Source: Ancylobacter sp. SL191 (GTDB taxonomy: Bacteria; Pseudomonadota; Alphaproteobacteria; Rhizobiales; Xanthobacteraceae). Taken from it: a DNA stretch of 64,000 bases. Shown here in pieces: positions 9,955-19,433 of this stretch. The notes under the pieces were generated by a model. It had not been told where the DNA came from. It did not search any database and saw nothing but the letters and a program-made list of their open reading frames with translations. Made by a program: the position numbers and the translations under genes. Each line of letters starts with the position of its first letter. The stretch's first letter is position 1. The DNA is taken from assembly GCF_026625645.1 (NCBI RefSeq), contig NZ_CP113056.1, positions 2,083,001-2,147,000 on the forward strand, written 5' to 3'.

Positions 9955-9979
9955 GGCCGGACGAGTGCCTCGCCCGGCC
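9955..9979. terminator. Bidirectional terminator between convergent heme genes
   Basis: The hairpin GGCCGG-A-CGAG / CTCG-C-CCGGCC has one mismatch and a 3-base loop. It sits in the 50-base gap between the heme oxygenase stop and the convergent hmuV stop, and could serve both transcripts. Confidence 0.55.
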
Positions 9980-9985
9980 GCAGCG

Positions 9986-10750
9986 TCAGTGTTCCACCGA
10001 CTGCGGCAGCAGGAACGGTGCCGCCGGGGTCCATCCGACCCGTGCCTGCACCCCGTAGAGCGCATGAATGGTCGCGTCCGTGAGGACAGTGCCCGGCGCG
10101 CCATCCGCCAGCACCGTGCCATCCCGCATCGCCACGATCGTATCGGCGGCCATAGCCGCGAGATTGAGATCGTGCAGAACGGCGAGTACGCCCACGCCCT
10201 CCTCTGCCGCCAGCGTCCGCAGATGCCGGATGACGAGCAGCTGCTGGGCTAGGTCCAGGCTGGCGGTCGGCTCGTCCAGCAGTAGATAGCCGGGGCGGGT
10301 GCCGCCCGCGAGCTGTGCCAGCGCCCGGGCGATTTGCACACGCTGGCGCTCGCCTCCCGACAATTCGTCATAGGGCCGGGCCTCGAATCCTCCGAGCTGC
10401 ACCTGATCGAGCACCCTGCGGATAAGCCGGGCGCTCTCGCGGCTACCCTCGGAGCCGATCGCGACAATTTCCGCCACTGTGAACGGAAAGGCGAGCTGGG
10501 CGCTCTGCGGCACCACGGCCCTGAGACTGGCGAGCTCAAAGGGACGAAGCTGGCGGATATCGGTTCCCGCGAGGCGGACGTCGCCGGCGTGCGGTCGATG
10601 CTCGCCCGCGAGCACTTTCAGTAGCGTCGATTTTCCCGCTCCGTTCGGGCCAATCAGCACGGTCACGCGGCCGGGCACCACACGCACGGAAGCGCCGGAG
10701 AGCAGGCTGCGGCGCCCGGCGCGGAAATGGACATCGCGGGCTTCGTACAT
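9986..10750 (-). CDS. hmuV: Heme ABC transporter ATP-binding protein HmuV
   Basis: A 254-aa ATPase of the FecE/HmuV class. It shows Walker A (GPNGAGKST), a Q-loop (VVPQSAQL), the signature LSGGERQRVQ, Walker B (YLLLDEPTA) and the switch histidine (VLHDLN). It powers heme import through HmuU. The ATG at 10750 has AGGAGCAGGT just upstream; the longer open frame from 11065 lies inside hmuU and is not real. It is the last gene of hmuT-hmuU-hmuV. Confidence 0.92.
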   Translation of the reverse strand: MYEARDVHFRAGRRSLLSGASVRVVPGRVTVLIGPNGAGKSTLLKVLAGEHRPHAGDVRLAGTDIRQLRPFELASLRAVVPQSAQLAFPFTVAEIVAIGSEGSRESARLIRRVLDQVQLGGFEARPYDELSGGERQRVQIARALAQLAGGTRPGYLLLDEPTASLDLAQQLLVIRHLRTLAAEEGVGVLAVLHDLNLAAMAADTIVAMRDGTVLADGAPGTVLTDATIHALYGVQARVGWTPAAPFLLPQSVEH

Positions 10751-10758
10751 ACCTGCTC

Positions 10759-11853
10759 CTATCCGAACAGCGCTGCGCGGCGCTTCAGCAGAAGACCGAT
10801 GAAGAAGGGCGCGCCGAGTGCCGCCGTGACCACGCCAAGCGGCAGTTCGGCGGGGCTGGCGATCGTGCGCGCCACGACATCCGCCCCGAGTAGCAGCGCG
10901 CCGCCCAGCAGGCCGGCGGCCGGCAGGAGCATCCGGTGTCCCGGCCCCATGGCGAGGCGGATGAGGTGAGGCACCACCAGTCCAACGAAACCGATCACCC
11001 CCGCCACCGCAACGGCCGCCCCAGTCCCGGCAGCGATCGCGGCGATGGCCAGAGCTTTCGTCCACTGAACATTCACGCCGACATGGAAGGCCTCGGCTTC
11101 GCCGAGGGCGAGCGCGTCGAGCGCCCGGCCAAGACGCGCGGCGACGAGAGCAAGCAGCGCCATGAAGGGCAACATGCTCGCCACCTTGTGCCAGGTCGCG
11201 CCGCCGAGGCTGCCGAACGACCAGAAGGTGAAGTCGCGCAATTGCTGGTCCGACGCCATGAACACCATCAGCCCGGTGCCGGCGGCGGCGAGCGCGCCGA
11301 TGGCGATGCCGGCGAACAGCATGGTGGGAATGGATGTGCGGCCCTGATGCGTGGCGATGGCGTAGAGCCCCAACGTGGCAGCGAGTGCCCCGAGAAAGGC
11401 CATCAGGGGCAGGCCGGCTTCGGCCAGCAGTCCCGGCATCAGCGGCGCGAGGTGGGCGCCGAGTACAATCCAGATGACGGCTCCCAGTGCGGCGCCATTG
11501 GAAATCCCAATGAGCGCGGGATCGGCGAGAGGATTGCGGAAGATGCCCTGCATCAGCGCGCCCGCCACGGCAATGCCGCCGCCAACCAGCATTCCCAGCA
11601 GCGTGCGCGGGAGGCGGATGTCCAGCACGATGACGCTCTCACGCAGGCTGACGCCGCTCGGCTGTGTGCCGCTTAACGCGCCGAGCAGAATCTCGAGCAC
11701 GCGGCGGGGTGCGATGGTGACCGGTCCGATCGCCAGTGAGGCCAGGAAGGCGAGGAGGAGGAGCGCCCCGCATACCAGCAGCCCTTGCCGCGTGCTGCCG
11801 ACCCAGCGCGCCGATCGGGCTGCGGCAAGGTGCGATGCTTGTGCGTCGCTCAT
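10759..11853 (-). CDS. hmuU: Heme ABC transporter permease HmuU (FecCD family)
   Basis: A 364-aa permease of the BtuC/FecCD class. An N-terminal cytoplasmic tail is followed by about ten hydrophobic segments. Family motifs include GVSLRESVIVLDIRLPR near the start and VGFVGLVVPHLIR with RLAMGPGHR near the C-terminus, the region coupling to the ATPase. It pairs with HmuV (start 8 bases downstream of its stop) and HmuT (16 bases upstream). It moves heme delivered by HmuT across the inner membrane. Confidence 0.92.
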   Translation of the reverse strand: MSDAQASHLAAARSARWVGSTRQGLLVCGALLLLAFLASLAIGPVTIAPRRVLEILLGALSGTQPSGVSLRESVIVLDIRLPRTLLGMLVGGGIAVAGALMQGIFRNPLADPALIGISNGAALGAVIWIVLGAHLAPLMPGLLAEAGLPLMAFLGALAATLGLYAIATHQGRTSIPTMLFAGIAIGALAAAGTGLMVFMASDQQLRDFTFWSFGSLGGATWHKVASMLPFMALLALVAARLGRALDALALGEAEAFHVGVNVQWTKALAIAAIAAGTGAAVAVAGVIGFVGLVVPHLIRLAMGPGHRMLLPAAGLLGGALLLGADVVARTIASPAELPLGVVTAALGAPFFIGLLLKRRAALFG

Positions 11854-11869
11854 CAGCGAGTCCTCGGTC

Positions 11870-12805
11870 TCACGGTGCCGCCGGCGCTGTCCAAGGATGG
11901 TTCGGGAGGGTCGCCAGCTCCAGTTCGGGGTAGATCAGTGCCGCGAGATCGCGGGCTGCCTGGGGCGTGCGTGGGCCAAATCCCAGCAGATATCCGCCAT
12001 CCAACCGATAGAGCCGCTTCGCCGTCGCCGCGGGCGAGCCGGCAAAGGCTGGCATGGCGGCGATCGCGTCATCGCCTACCGCGTGGTTGCTGTCCTTCAT
12101 CAGGATGATCGCATAGGGCTGGGCGCCGAGAACCGCCTCGTCAACGGCGGGCTTATAACCATTGACCGCGCGCATGGCGTTCTCGACACCCGCCAGCGCG
12201 AAGATCGCGTCGGCACTAGTATGCGCGCCACCGACCACTGGTGCGGTTCCCGAAGCTGACAGGACAAAGGCCGCGCTGCGTGGGCTCGTGATGCGGGCCC
12301 GCTGGGCGGCGAGCGCGGCGAAATCCTGCTCAACTGCCTGCGCCAGCGCGGCGCCGCGTTCCGGTACGCCGGCAAGATCAGCTACCCGGCGGATATTGGC
12401 GACGACACTGCCGGCATCCCGTGGCTCGGGGACGGTCTCGAAGGGCACGGCGGCGCCCTTGAGCACTTTCACCGCGTCCGGAGGCCCCGCGCCCTCAAGC
12501 GCGATGATGAGGCTTGGCCCCGCCGACAGCACGCCTTCCGGCGACAAGGCGCGCATATAACCGACATTCGGCTTGGTCTTCAGGGCCTCGGGTGGATAGG
12601 TGCTGGATGTGTCTACCGCCACGATGCGATCGCCGACGCCCAGCGCATAGAGAATCTCGGTAACAGCGCCGCCAATGGCGACGATGCGTGAGGTGTCACG
12701 CGGCGTGGGCGCGGATTGAGCCCGCACGGGTTCGAGCGAAGCCGTCAGGACCAGGAGAGCCATGCCAAGCGCCAAGGACCAAGGAAGGTGCGGGCTCAAG
12801 CGCAT
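11870..12805 (-). CDS. hmuT: Periplasmic heme-binding protein HmuT
   Basis: A 311-aa periplasmic binding protein of the helical-backbone (BtuF/HmuT) class, with a Sec signal peptide ending near VRAQS. The mature part starts with RIVAIGGAVTEILYALG and shows the typical DTSSTYP and VGYMRALSPEGVL motifs of heme binders. I prefer the ATG at 12805, which has GGAG nine bases upstream and begins directly with a leader peptide. The frame is open to 12859 through upstream ATGs. It is the first gene of hmuTUV, preceded by AT-rich DNA with a perfect palindrome. Confidence 0.9.
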   Translation of the reverse strand: MRLSPHLPWSLALGMALLVLTASLEPVRAQSAPTPRDTSRIVAIGGAVTEILYALGVGDRIVAVDTSSTYPPEALKTKPNVGYMRALSPEGVLSAGPSLIIALEGAGPPDAVKVLKGAAVPFETVPEPRDAGSVVANIRRVADLAGVPERGAALAQAVEQDFAALAAQRARITSPRSAAFVLSASGTAPVVGGAHTSADAIFALAGVENAMRAVNGYKPAVDEAVLGAQPYAIILMKDSNHAVGDDAIAAMPAFAGSPAATAKRLYRLDGGYLLGFGPRTPQAARDLAALIYPELELATLPNHPWTAPAAP

Positions 12806-13541
12806 GATGGGTATCTCCAGCATCGAGGCGACACCCGTGCAGGGCAGTCGTCCCGACACTGATAAGGCCTCGCAGATGGATGGTGAAATGATATCTCGTT
12901 GAAGCTAAATAATTGGAATTATTAGAATAATAATCAAGGTGGTGTTGTCTGTCCGGTCTTTGAGTCGATGCGGAACCCGCCACTCCGCGCGAATCGCCTG
13001 CTGGAACATACGTTGTCCAGGAACTCGTCGCGTTCAACGAAGGGGTATCTAGTAACCGGGATTTTGATACAGGAGGGGCGCGCTCCACCGTCATTTATTG
13101 CTCAATATGTTGGCCCGAAACCGTCCAGCAAAATATTGATTTATAAAGCATTTTTCTCTTTTCGCGCAGAGCGCGCGCCTTGACGTGTGTCGGTGGGTCT
13201 AACCTTTTGCCTTGCTCTGGCTGTAGATTTGTCCAATGCTAAAGTGAAAGATCGTGGATGGTGCGTTAGGGTCGTTACGTGGTTTGGGTGCCTTACGTAG
13301 ATAAACCTAAGTCTATTTGGCCCAATGCTCGGTTGCCCCGCTCTGCTATCCTTAAGGTTCCTGCAGCGGCAGGGCCAACGCCTTGGCTTCAGGTTCGTCC
13401 GGCGGTCGCCATTGGGCACGAATTTTCAATGCCGGGACGCCGAAAAGACCTTGTCTCGTTCTCTTCGGAGAGCTTCCTCAGCGGCATCGCTGGGTTGCAA
13501 GGCGTTGTCATCAAAGGGGCATGCTCCAAGGGGGGCATAGG
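12806..13541. other. Intergenic region between hmuT and the epimerase gene
   Basis: This gap is over 700 bases. The first part (12860-12940) is the AT-rich hmuT control region. The stretch to about 13330 is also AT-richer than the genes and then becomes GC-rich. Short open frames here have no recognisable motifs or ribosome sites. It presumably holds the divergent promoters of the heme and polysaccharide transcripts. Confidence 0.6.
12918..12931. promoter_or_regulatory. Candidate iron-regulator palindrome upstream of hmuT
   Basis: The perfect inverted repeat ATTATT-AG-AATAAT lies about 110 bases upstream of the hmuT start in AT-rich sequence. Its surroundings match the ICE consensus only weakly (9 of 14 fixed positions). 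It may be a site for Irr, RirA or Fur, or just AT-rich promoter DNA. Confidence 0.3.
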
Positions 13542-14477
13542 TTGAGAGTTCTCGTTCTCGGTGGCTGCGGTTTCATCGGCTCCCATGTTGTCGATGCCAT
13601 GCTTGCGGCGAACCTGAGCGTTCGCGTCCTGGATCGAGGGCCGGAGAAGTTCCGCGCGCCCCTCGAGGGCGTCGATTATGTGTTTGCGGACTTTCGGGAC
13701 GTGAATCGTCTCTACGAGTCGCTGGTCGACGTTGATGTCGTCGTTCACTTGATTAGCGCCACTGTTCCCGGTACCGCAGCGCTCGATCCTCAGGCGGATG
13801 TCCGCGACAATCTGCTGCCGGCGATTGCCGTTCTGGAGGCGATGCTCAAGCTTTCGGTGCGAAAGATCGTTTACGCCTCATCGGGCGGCACCGTTTATGG
13901 TGTGCCGGAGGTTGTTCCGACGCCGGAAACGCACCCGCTACGGCCGGTCAACTCCTATGGAATCGTCAAGGTCGCCATAGAGAGCTATGTAGAGATGTAT
14001 GCGCGCGCCCATGGCATGTCGGCGACGATCATCCGTCCCTCCAATCCCTATGGGCCGCGGCAGGGGCACACGGGCGTCCAGGGCGTCGTCACCACATTCA
14101 TGAACCGCGTCCTGAATGATGAGCCCATCCACGTATGGGGCGATGGAAGCGTTGTGCGCGACTATGTCTATGTCGAGGACTTGGCGACGCTCTGCGTCGC
14201 TGCCGTCGTCGCGGGCCAAGGCGGCACGTTCAATGCGGGAAGCGGTGTCGGCGTCTCCATCAATGAGGTGGTTGCCGGCCTTCGTAAGGTCACCGGCCGC
14301 GAGTTGCGCGTGAGCTACCAGCCCGGTCGCTCAATTGATGTGCCTCGGTCCATTCTCGACATTCAGGCCGCTAAGATGCAACTCGGCTGGGAACCACACG
14401 TGTCGTTCTATGAAGGGCTTGAGCGGCTGTGGCGGTGGATCCGCCAGAACAATGCCCCTCTCTCGCACCCGCGTTGA
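13542..14477 (+). CDS. NAD-dependent epimerase/dehydratase (GalE-like extended SDR)
   Basis: A 311-aa nucleotide-sugar epimerase or dehydratase. The N-terminus VLVLGGCGFIGSH holds the GxxGxxG NAD-binding motif. ASSGGTVYG carries the catalytic Ser/Thr region, YGIVK is the YxxxK pair, and PSNPYGPRQ is typical of UDP-glucose 4-epimerase relatives. I prefer the TTG at 13542, which has AAGGGGGG six bases upstream. The ATG at 13521 has its purine run only one base away, and the longer open frame from 13383 has no support. It probably converts a UDP-sugar for the glycosyltransferases that follow; the exact sugar is unknown. Confidence 0.82.
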   Translation: MRVLVLGGCGFIGSHVVDAMLAANLSVRVLDRGPEKFRAPLEGVDYVFADFRDVNRLYESLVDVDVVVHLISATVPGTAALDPQADVRDNLLPAIAVLEAMLKLSVRKIVYASSGGTVYGVPEVVPTPETHPLRPVNSYGIVKVAIESYVEMYARAHGMSATIIRPSNPYGPRQGHTGVQGVVTTFMNRVLNDEPIHVWGDGSVVRDYVYVEDLATLCVAAVVAGQGGTFNAGSGVGVSINEVVAGLRKVTGRELRVSYQPGRSIDVPRSILDIQAAKMQLGWEPHVSFYEGLERLWRWIRQNNAPLSHPR

Positions 14478-14817
14478 CGGTGTGTTCCGAGCTCCCATTC
14501 GGGGCGGCAATGCACAGCGCAGGTGGTTGCCGAGTAAGGCCAAGTGCTTCGTGAAATCTCCCTGATCGGTTGCTACCTATCGAATCGCGGCTCAACATAT
14601 TAAAATCGTTCCGGTATATCCGTGTGCAGCGCATCTATGCGCTGGCCGACACCCTTTAAGCGCAGCGCAATCTCCATTGGAGTGGGCGCCTCACGAGTTG
14701 ATGGATGATGGCCCCGCACCCGACCTCCCTCATGTTTCGGTCCAAAGGCTTACTCATAGTTGTGTGTGTACCTGGGTGCGTGACAGTGACGGCCCCCGAT
14801 GACGGGTCGTTGATGTG
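14478..14817. other. Intergenic region before the GT4-RgpF gene
   Basis: This 340-base gap separates two same-strand polysaccharide genes. I see no convincing gene, RNA or terminator. It may contain a separate promoter for the downstream glycosyltransferase. Confidence 0.5.
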
Positions 14818-17196
14818 ATGCCTGCTCACGGATTGAATCCCATCTTCTTCAGAAAGGGCCGTGTACGTGGCATCTTTCGCAAGCTTATGGCCTCTCGTCT
14901 CGGGCGATCAAACGTCGTCTCACGGCACTTGGTTCCTCGCCTGCTCGGTAAGCGCGACCCGCGGGATCCGCGCGATGTCGTGATGGTTCTGCTGCACGAA
15001 GCCTCACGAACAGGCGCTCCGATCCTCGGCTGGAACATCATTCGCGGCCTCGTCGGCCGTTATCAGGTGATTTGCGTGCCGTTTGGCGGGGGCGAGATCG
15101 AGGGCGACTTGCGCAGGGCCGCGACCTTCACGACCGCCGCTCTCCTCTGGTTGCGGCGCAAGCCGCAAAGTGCGGACGCGATTGCCCACGCTCTCGTGGC
15201 GAATTACCGCCCGCTCTATGTCATCGCGAACAGCGTCGAGACCCATTGCCTCGTGCCGTATTTCGCGCGGTCCGGCATTCCCGTGGTGGCGCTGTTCCAC
15301 GAATTTGCCGCCTATACGCGTCCGCTCTCCAAGCTTGAGGATGTGTTCGGGTGGGCTGATGAGCTCGTGTTTTCCTCGCAGATGACCATTGAATCGGCCG
15401 CGACCTACTACCAGGGGCTCGAATTGCGCGCGGGCGTCCACCTCATTCCGCAAGGACGATCGGAGATTCCGATTCCGAAAGCGGGTAGCCCCGCGGAACG
15501 GCGTCCGCCGGAGCCCTTGCGACCGAAAGGGCGCGAGGAGGCGTTTGTCGTGCTCGGCGCAGGTTCGGTTCACCTGCGAAAGGGCGTGGAGCTTTTCGTC
15601 GCGACCGCTGCTGCTGCGCGCCGCCTGCGGCCCGATATCCCCTTTCTGTTCATCTGGATCGGCGACGGGTTCGACCCGCAGCGGGAACTCGGCTACTCGA
15701 TCTATCTCGACGAGCAGATCAAGCGATCCGACCTCGGCGACAGCCTCATCATGCGCCCTCCGGTCGATGACCTCGACGCTCTCTACCCGCAGGCCGATCT
15801 GTTCCTGCTCAGTTCGCGCCTGGACCCCCAGCCGAACGTCGCCATTGATGCGATGACCTTTGGCGTGCCGGTCTTGTGCTTTGAGGGCGCTGCCGGCACG
15901 GCGGAAATCCTTGCCTCCGATCCCACCACAAGCCAGCTGGTAATGCCCCACCTTGATGCGCACGCTGCGGCGGGGGCCATCTGTCGGCTGGCCAGCGAAA
16001 GCAGTGAGCTGGTCCAGCTGAAGATGTCGGTGCAGCGCCTCGCCCAGGCAACATTCGATATGCCGACCTATATCGAGCGTCTCGACGCGTTGGGACGCGC
16101 CGCGGCGGAACGCCGTAACACACGCGATGTAGAATTGATCGCGGCGGCGAATGCGCTCGATCCGTCCTTTGTCCTTGCGCCCGGTGAAGAGGCAGCCAGC
16201 CGCGCCGTACTGGCCCAGACAGCGATGATCCGCTGGCGGCTGTGGGGTGGATCGACCGTGGAACTCGCACATGCCAACCGGTCGCGACCCTACCGGCGTG
16301 CCTGTGCCGGCTTCCATCCGGGGATCTATGCACTCGCGCACGAGGACGCGTGTCTCGTCGACGGGCGCGATCCTCTGGCGCACTGGATTGAGAACGGGCA
16401 GCCCGCCGGTGCGTGGTCGCGGCGTGTCTATTCGCCCCTTCCCGCTGCCCGTGACGACGCCGGCCGCGCGGTAGGGCTGAGGGCCGCCCTTCATGGCCAT
16501 TTCCACTATCCTGAACTTGTTGATGATCTGCTGGCGCGCCTGTCGGCGAACCAGAGCCGACCGCATCTGATTCTGACATGCGAAACGGAGGCGAAGGCCG
16601 AACAACTGCGTTCGGCGCTCGCTGCTTATCAAGGCACGTCGCAAGTTCGGGTCGTGCCGAACCGGGGGCGTGACATTGGCCCGCTGCTTCCGGTGCTCGC
16701 TGACGTCATCTCCGGCGGGGAATATGACGTTATCGGTCATGTGCACGGCAAACGTAGCCACTCGACCGACGCCCAGATGGGCGAGCGGTGGCGTGACTTC
16801 CTGTTCGAGAATCTGGTGGGTGGGCGCTTCGCCATGGTCGACACGGCGATCGCCGCCTTCGCCGAAGACGCATCGCTCGGCCTGTTGATGGCGGAAGACC
16901 CGCATGTAGTCGGCTGGAACGCGAATCTGGACCTTGCTCAGACGCTCGCGCGACGCATGGGCATCGATCAGCCTTTGCCCATGCAGTTCGATTTCCCCCT
17001 GGGCACGATGTTCTGGGCGCGCCCAGCGGCACTGAAACCATTGCTCGATCTTCGTCTGACCGTGGACGACTATCCGGAGGAGCCGGCGCCTGACGACGGC
17101 ACGCTGCTTCATGCGATCGAGCGGCTGATCCCATTTGCCGCTCGCCAGGCTGGACTAAGCGTCGCGGGCCTGCGCGTGGCAAACACCACATGGTAA
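14818..17196 (+). CDS. Two-domain glycosyltransferase: GT4 plus rhamnan-synthesis F (RgpF) domain
   Basis: A 792-aa protein with no signal peptide. The N-terminal half is a GT-B, family 4-like transferase: HEASRTGAPILGWNI near residue 60 is the usual first loop, and VVLGAGSVHLRKGVELF (about 245-262) begins the nucleotide-sugar half. At about residue 490 is a FHPGIYA...DPLAHWIENG segment related to the HY-GW-EGR repeats of the next gene. The C-terminal about 220 residues are an RgpF domain, with NRGRDIGPLL, HVHGKRS and GTMFWARP. Start context is weak; I take the ATG at 14818. It likely adds one or two sugars, perhaps rhamnose, to a surface glycan. Confidence 0.85.
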   Translation: MPAHGLNPIFFRKGRVRGIFRKLMASRLGRSNVVSRHLVPRLLGKRDPRDPRDVVMVLLHEASRTGAPILGWNIIRGLVGRYQVICVPFGGGEIEGDLRRAATFTTAALLWLRRKPQSADAIAHALVANYRPLYVIANSVETHCLVPYFARSGIPVVALFHEFAAYTRPLSKLEDVFGWADELVFSSQMTIESAATYYQGLELRAGVHLIPQGRSEIPIPKAGSPAERRPPEPLRPKGREEAFVVLGAGSVHLRKGVELFVATAAAARRLRPDIPFLFIWIGDGFDPQRELGYSIYLDEQIKRSDLGDSLIMRPPVDDLDALYPQADLFLLSSRLDPQPNVAIDAMTFGVPVLCFEGAAGTAEILASDPTTSQLVMPHLDAHAAAGAICRLASESSELVQLKMSVQRLAQATFDMPTYIERLDALGRAAAERRNTRDVELIAAANALDPSFVLAPGEEAASRAVLAQTAMIRWRLWGGSTVELAHANRSRPYRRACAGFHPGIYALAHEDACLVDGRDPLAHWIENGQPAGAWSRRVYSPLPAARDDAGRAVGLRAALHGHFHYPELVDDLLARLSANQSRPHLILTCETEAKAEQLRSALAAYQGTSQVRVVPNRGRDIGPLLPVLADVISGGEYDVIGHVHGKRSHSTDAQMGERWRDFLFENLVGGRFAMVDTAIAAFAEDASLGLLMAEDPHVVGWNANLDLAQTLARRMGIDQPLPMQFDFPLGTMFWARPAALKPLLDLRLTVDDYPEEPAPDDGTLLHAIERLIPFAARQAGLSVAGLRVANTTW

Positions 17197-17395
17197 AGCT
17201 GTCACCGACGATTGCAGCTTTGCCGAGTGTAAGTTTTGGATTGTCTTACAAGGTAGAAAATATTCAGAACCGCTCCTGAAAGCGCTGCTTCCCTTGATGC
17301 ACGGGCGCGTTTATCCAGGCGTGGTGCCGAATGAAGTGCCTTTCGGCTGCATCCATCCTGTCGTGTACCATCGACGTGCCCCTTGGAGTGCTAGA

Positions 17396-19378
17396 ATGCC
17401 TCTCGACGAGACGCAGATCGCTGATATCGTCCGGCTCCAAGGCCACCCGGCGTTGTGGATGCCGACACGAACGGGGTCGATGAGCGCATGGTGGGGGCAT
17501 GTGCCGTTCGCTCACTGGATTGTCTCGGAACTCCGACCGCGCTGCATCGTAGAATTGGGCACGCATAACGGTGTGTCGTTCGCTGCCTTCTGTGAGGCCG
17601 TGCTGCGCCAGCATCTGAGCTGTCGCTGCTATGCCGTCGATACCTGGCAAGGTGACGACCATGCGGGCCATTATGGTGAGGGCGTGTTTGCCGATCTGCA
17701 GCCCTTTATCGCCACGCGCTTTGGCTCGTTCGCCGAACTGATGCGCATGACCTTCGATGAGGCGCTGCCCTATTTTGCCGACGGCTTTGTCGATCTCCTG
17801 CACATCGACGGCTTGCACACCTACGAGGCGGTGAAAGCAGACTTCGAGGGCTGGCTACCCAAAATGTCCGAGCGCGGTGTCATCCTGTTCCACGACATCA
17901 ATGTCCGCGAACGAGGCTTTGGTGTGTGGCGGCTCTGGGAGGAGCTGCGCACCATCTATCCGTCCTTTGAGTTTCTGCACGGGCATGGGCTCGGCGTCCT
18001 CGCCGTCGGCCGTGAGGCGCCCGAGATCATGAAGCTGCTTTCCGGTCTCGGGCCCGACAATACGCACGCGGTGCAGGACTTTTTCGGTAAAATTGGGGGA
18101 CGCTGGATCACCGCGGATCTCCTGGACCGACGGCGCGCGGAGGATAAGGCTGCCAACCGGCAGCTTGCCGTTCTCCAACGTGATCTGGCTGTCATATCTG
18201 GATGCTTGTTGGACGTTTTCAAGCAGCATTATGGGGAAAGCCTACGGCGTGTGCGGCCACCCCGATTTCCAGCAATGGCGTCCCAAACTGGCGAAGCCCC
18301 TGTACGAAGCGTCCGTACAGGTGCAGCGAAGCGCGGCCCATCAATGCCGTTTAGACTTCCTCGGTGGTTGCGAATTCATTTTGTCAGCCATGCGTCGATC
18401 ACGCCCACGGGGCTCGAGGGTCTCTCACCCGAAGAGATCGACCGCGTGCGGGCGGCGTTTGACCCCTCATACTACTTGGATACTTACCCGGATATTCGCG
18501 ACGCACGCATAGATACATTTCATCATTACATCACTGCGGGCTGGCAGGAGGGACGCAATCCCGGAAAAGAATTCGTCACCACCTATTATCTCGCGCGCTG
18601 GCCAGATGTTGCTGATGCGGGTACAAATCCCTTCATACATTGGGTGCTCTACGGAATTGCAGAGGGGCGGGAGGCGGTGCCACCTTCGCATGTCTCGGAG
18701 ATTCGTGCTGGCACCCCTCGTATTGCGGCCATCGTTCTTGCTGGTCACTATGTGCCAGAGTTGGCTCGTCGCATCGAATCCGTACTGGCACAGAGCTATT
18801 CGAATATCGAGATCATTATCCATGTTGATGCGCCGACGGATGAAATCTCGAGCATCATCAGAGCCTATTGCGAGCGATACCCTGACCGCATACGCCTGAT
18901 CGCAGCTGATGGGCACTCCCGCCGGCTTTCCGATTCCTGGCGACGGTGTATTGAGGCAAGTACCGGCGAACTCATCTGGATGTGTGAGAGTGACGGTTTC
19001 TGCGAACCTAGTTTTGTGGAAAGTCTGTACAACCACTTCAGCGACAGAAGTGTTCTGATTGCGTCCGGCCACGCATCTTGTTTCGATCAGGACGACAATG
19101 CCATCGAGATTGCCAGCTCCAGTGCGAAGGGCCTGCAAGAGTGGCCCCGCGCCCCGTCCGGCACATGTCCTGCGGTCGAATGGTCCCGTGGTGAGCCTGG
19201 TGGCAATAAGATAGCAAGCCCGGGTGTGTGTCTGTTCAGGCGGGCGCTGCTGCCGACCGACGTTCCGCCCGAGCTAACTGCGAATACTGCGGGGGACTGG
19301 TTGCTTGATCTGGCTATCAGTTCCGGTGGTCAGTTAGCCTGGAATCTAAACGCTATTGCCTACGTTCGCGCCCGCTGA
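17396..19378 (+). CDS. Fusion of SAM methyltransferase and family 2 glycosyltransferase
   Basis: A 660-aa protein. Residues about 40-200 form a class I methyltransferase: IVELGTHNGVSFAAF is the SAM loop, and DLLHIDGLHTYEAVKAD and ILFHDINVRERGFGV are typical of Methyltransf_24 enzymes. A linker follows, then paired FDPSYYLDTYPDI...HYITAGWQEGRNPG repeats at about 370-450. The C-terminal part from about residue 455 begins like GT2 (RIESVLAQSYSNIEIIIHVD) and has ELIWMCESDGFCEP as the likely DxD-equivalent loop. The ATG at 17396 is preceded by GGAG at seven bases. It would both methylate and extend a surface polysaccharide; the acceptor is unknown. Confidence 0.8.
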   Translation: MPLDETQIADIVRLQGHPALWMPTRTGSMSAWWGHVPFAHWIVSELRPRCIVELGTHNGVSFAAFCEAVLRQHLSCRCYAVDTWQGDDHAGHYGEGVFADLQPFIATRFGSFAELMRMTFDEALPYFADGFVDLLHIDGLHTYEAVKADFEGWLPKMSERGVILFHDINVRERGFGVWRLWEELRTIYPSFEFLHGHGLGVLAVGREAPEIMKLLSGLGPDNTHAVQDFFGKIGGRWITADLLDRRRAEDKAANRQLAVLQRDLAVISGCLLDVFKQHYGESLRRVRPPRFPAMASQTGEAPVRSVRTGAAKRGPSMPFRLPRWLRIHFVSHASITPTGLEGLSPEEIDRVRAAFDPSYYLDTYPDIRDARIDTFHHYITAGWQEGRNPGKEFVTTYYLARWPDVADAGTNPFIHWVLYGIAEGREAVPPSHVSEIRAGTPRIAAIVLAGHYVPELARRIESVLAQSYSNIEIIIHVDAPTDEISSIIRAYCERYPDRIRLIAADGHSRRLSDSWRRCIEASTGELIWMCESDGFCEPSFVESLYNHFSDRSVLIASGHASCFDQDDNAIEIASSSAKGLQEWPRAPSGTCPAVEWSRGEPGGNKIASPGVCLFRRALLPTDVPPELTANTAGDWLLDLAISSGGQLAWNLNAIAYVRAR

Positions 19379-19433
19379 GCGCGTTACCGTGAGTCACTGA
19401 GCTCTGCTCTGGACGGGCGGTTGCTTGGCGGTG

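Noticed and set aside
13141..13540. Short ORFs in the gap before the epimerase
   Set aside because: They overlap each other in several frames, lack ribosome sites and have no recognisable motifs.
15004..17112. 702-codon minus-strand frame opposite the GT4-RgpF gene
   Set aside because: Shadow frame; all recognisable domains are on the plus strand.
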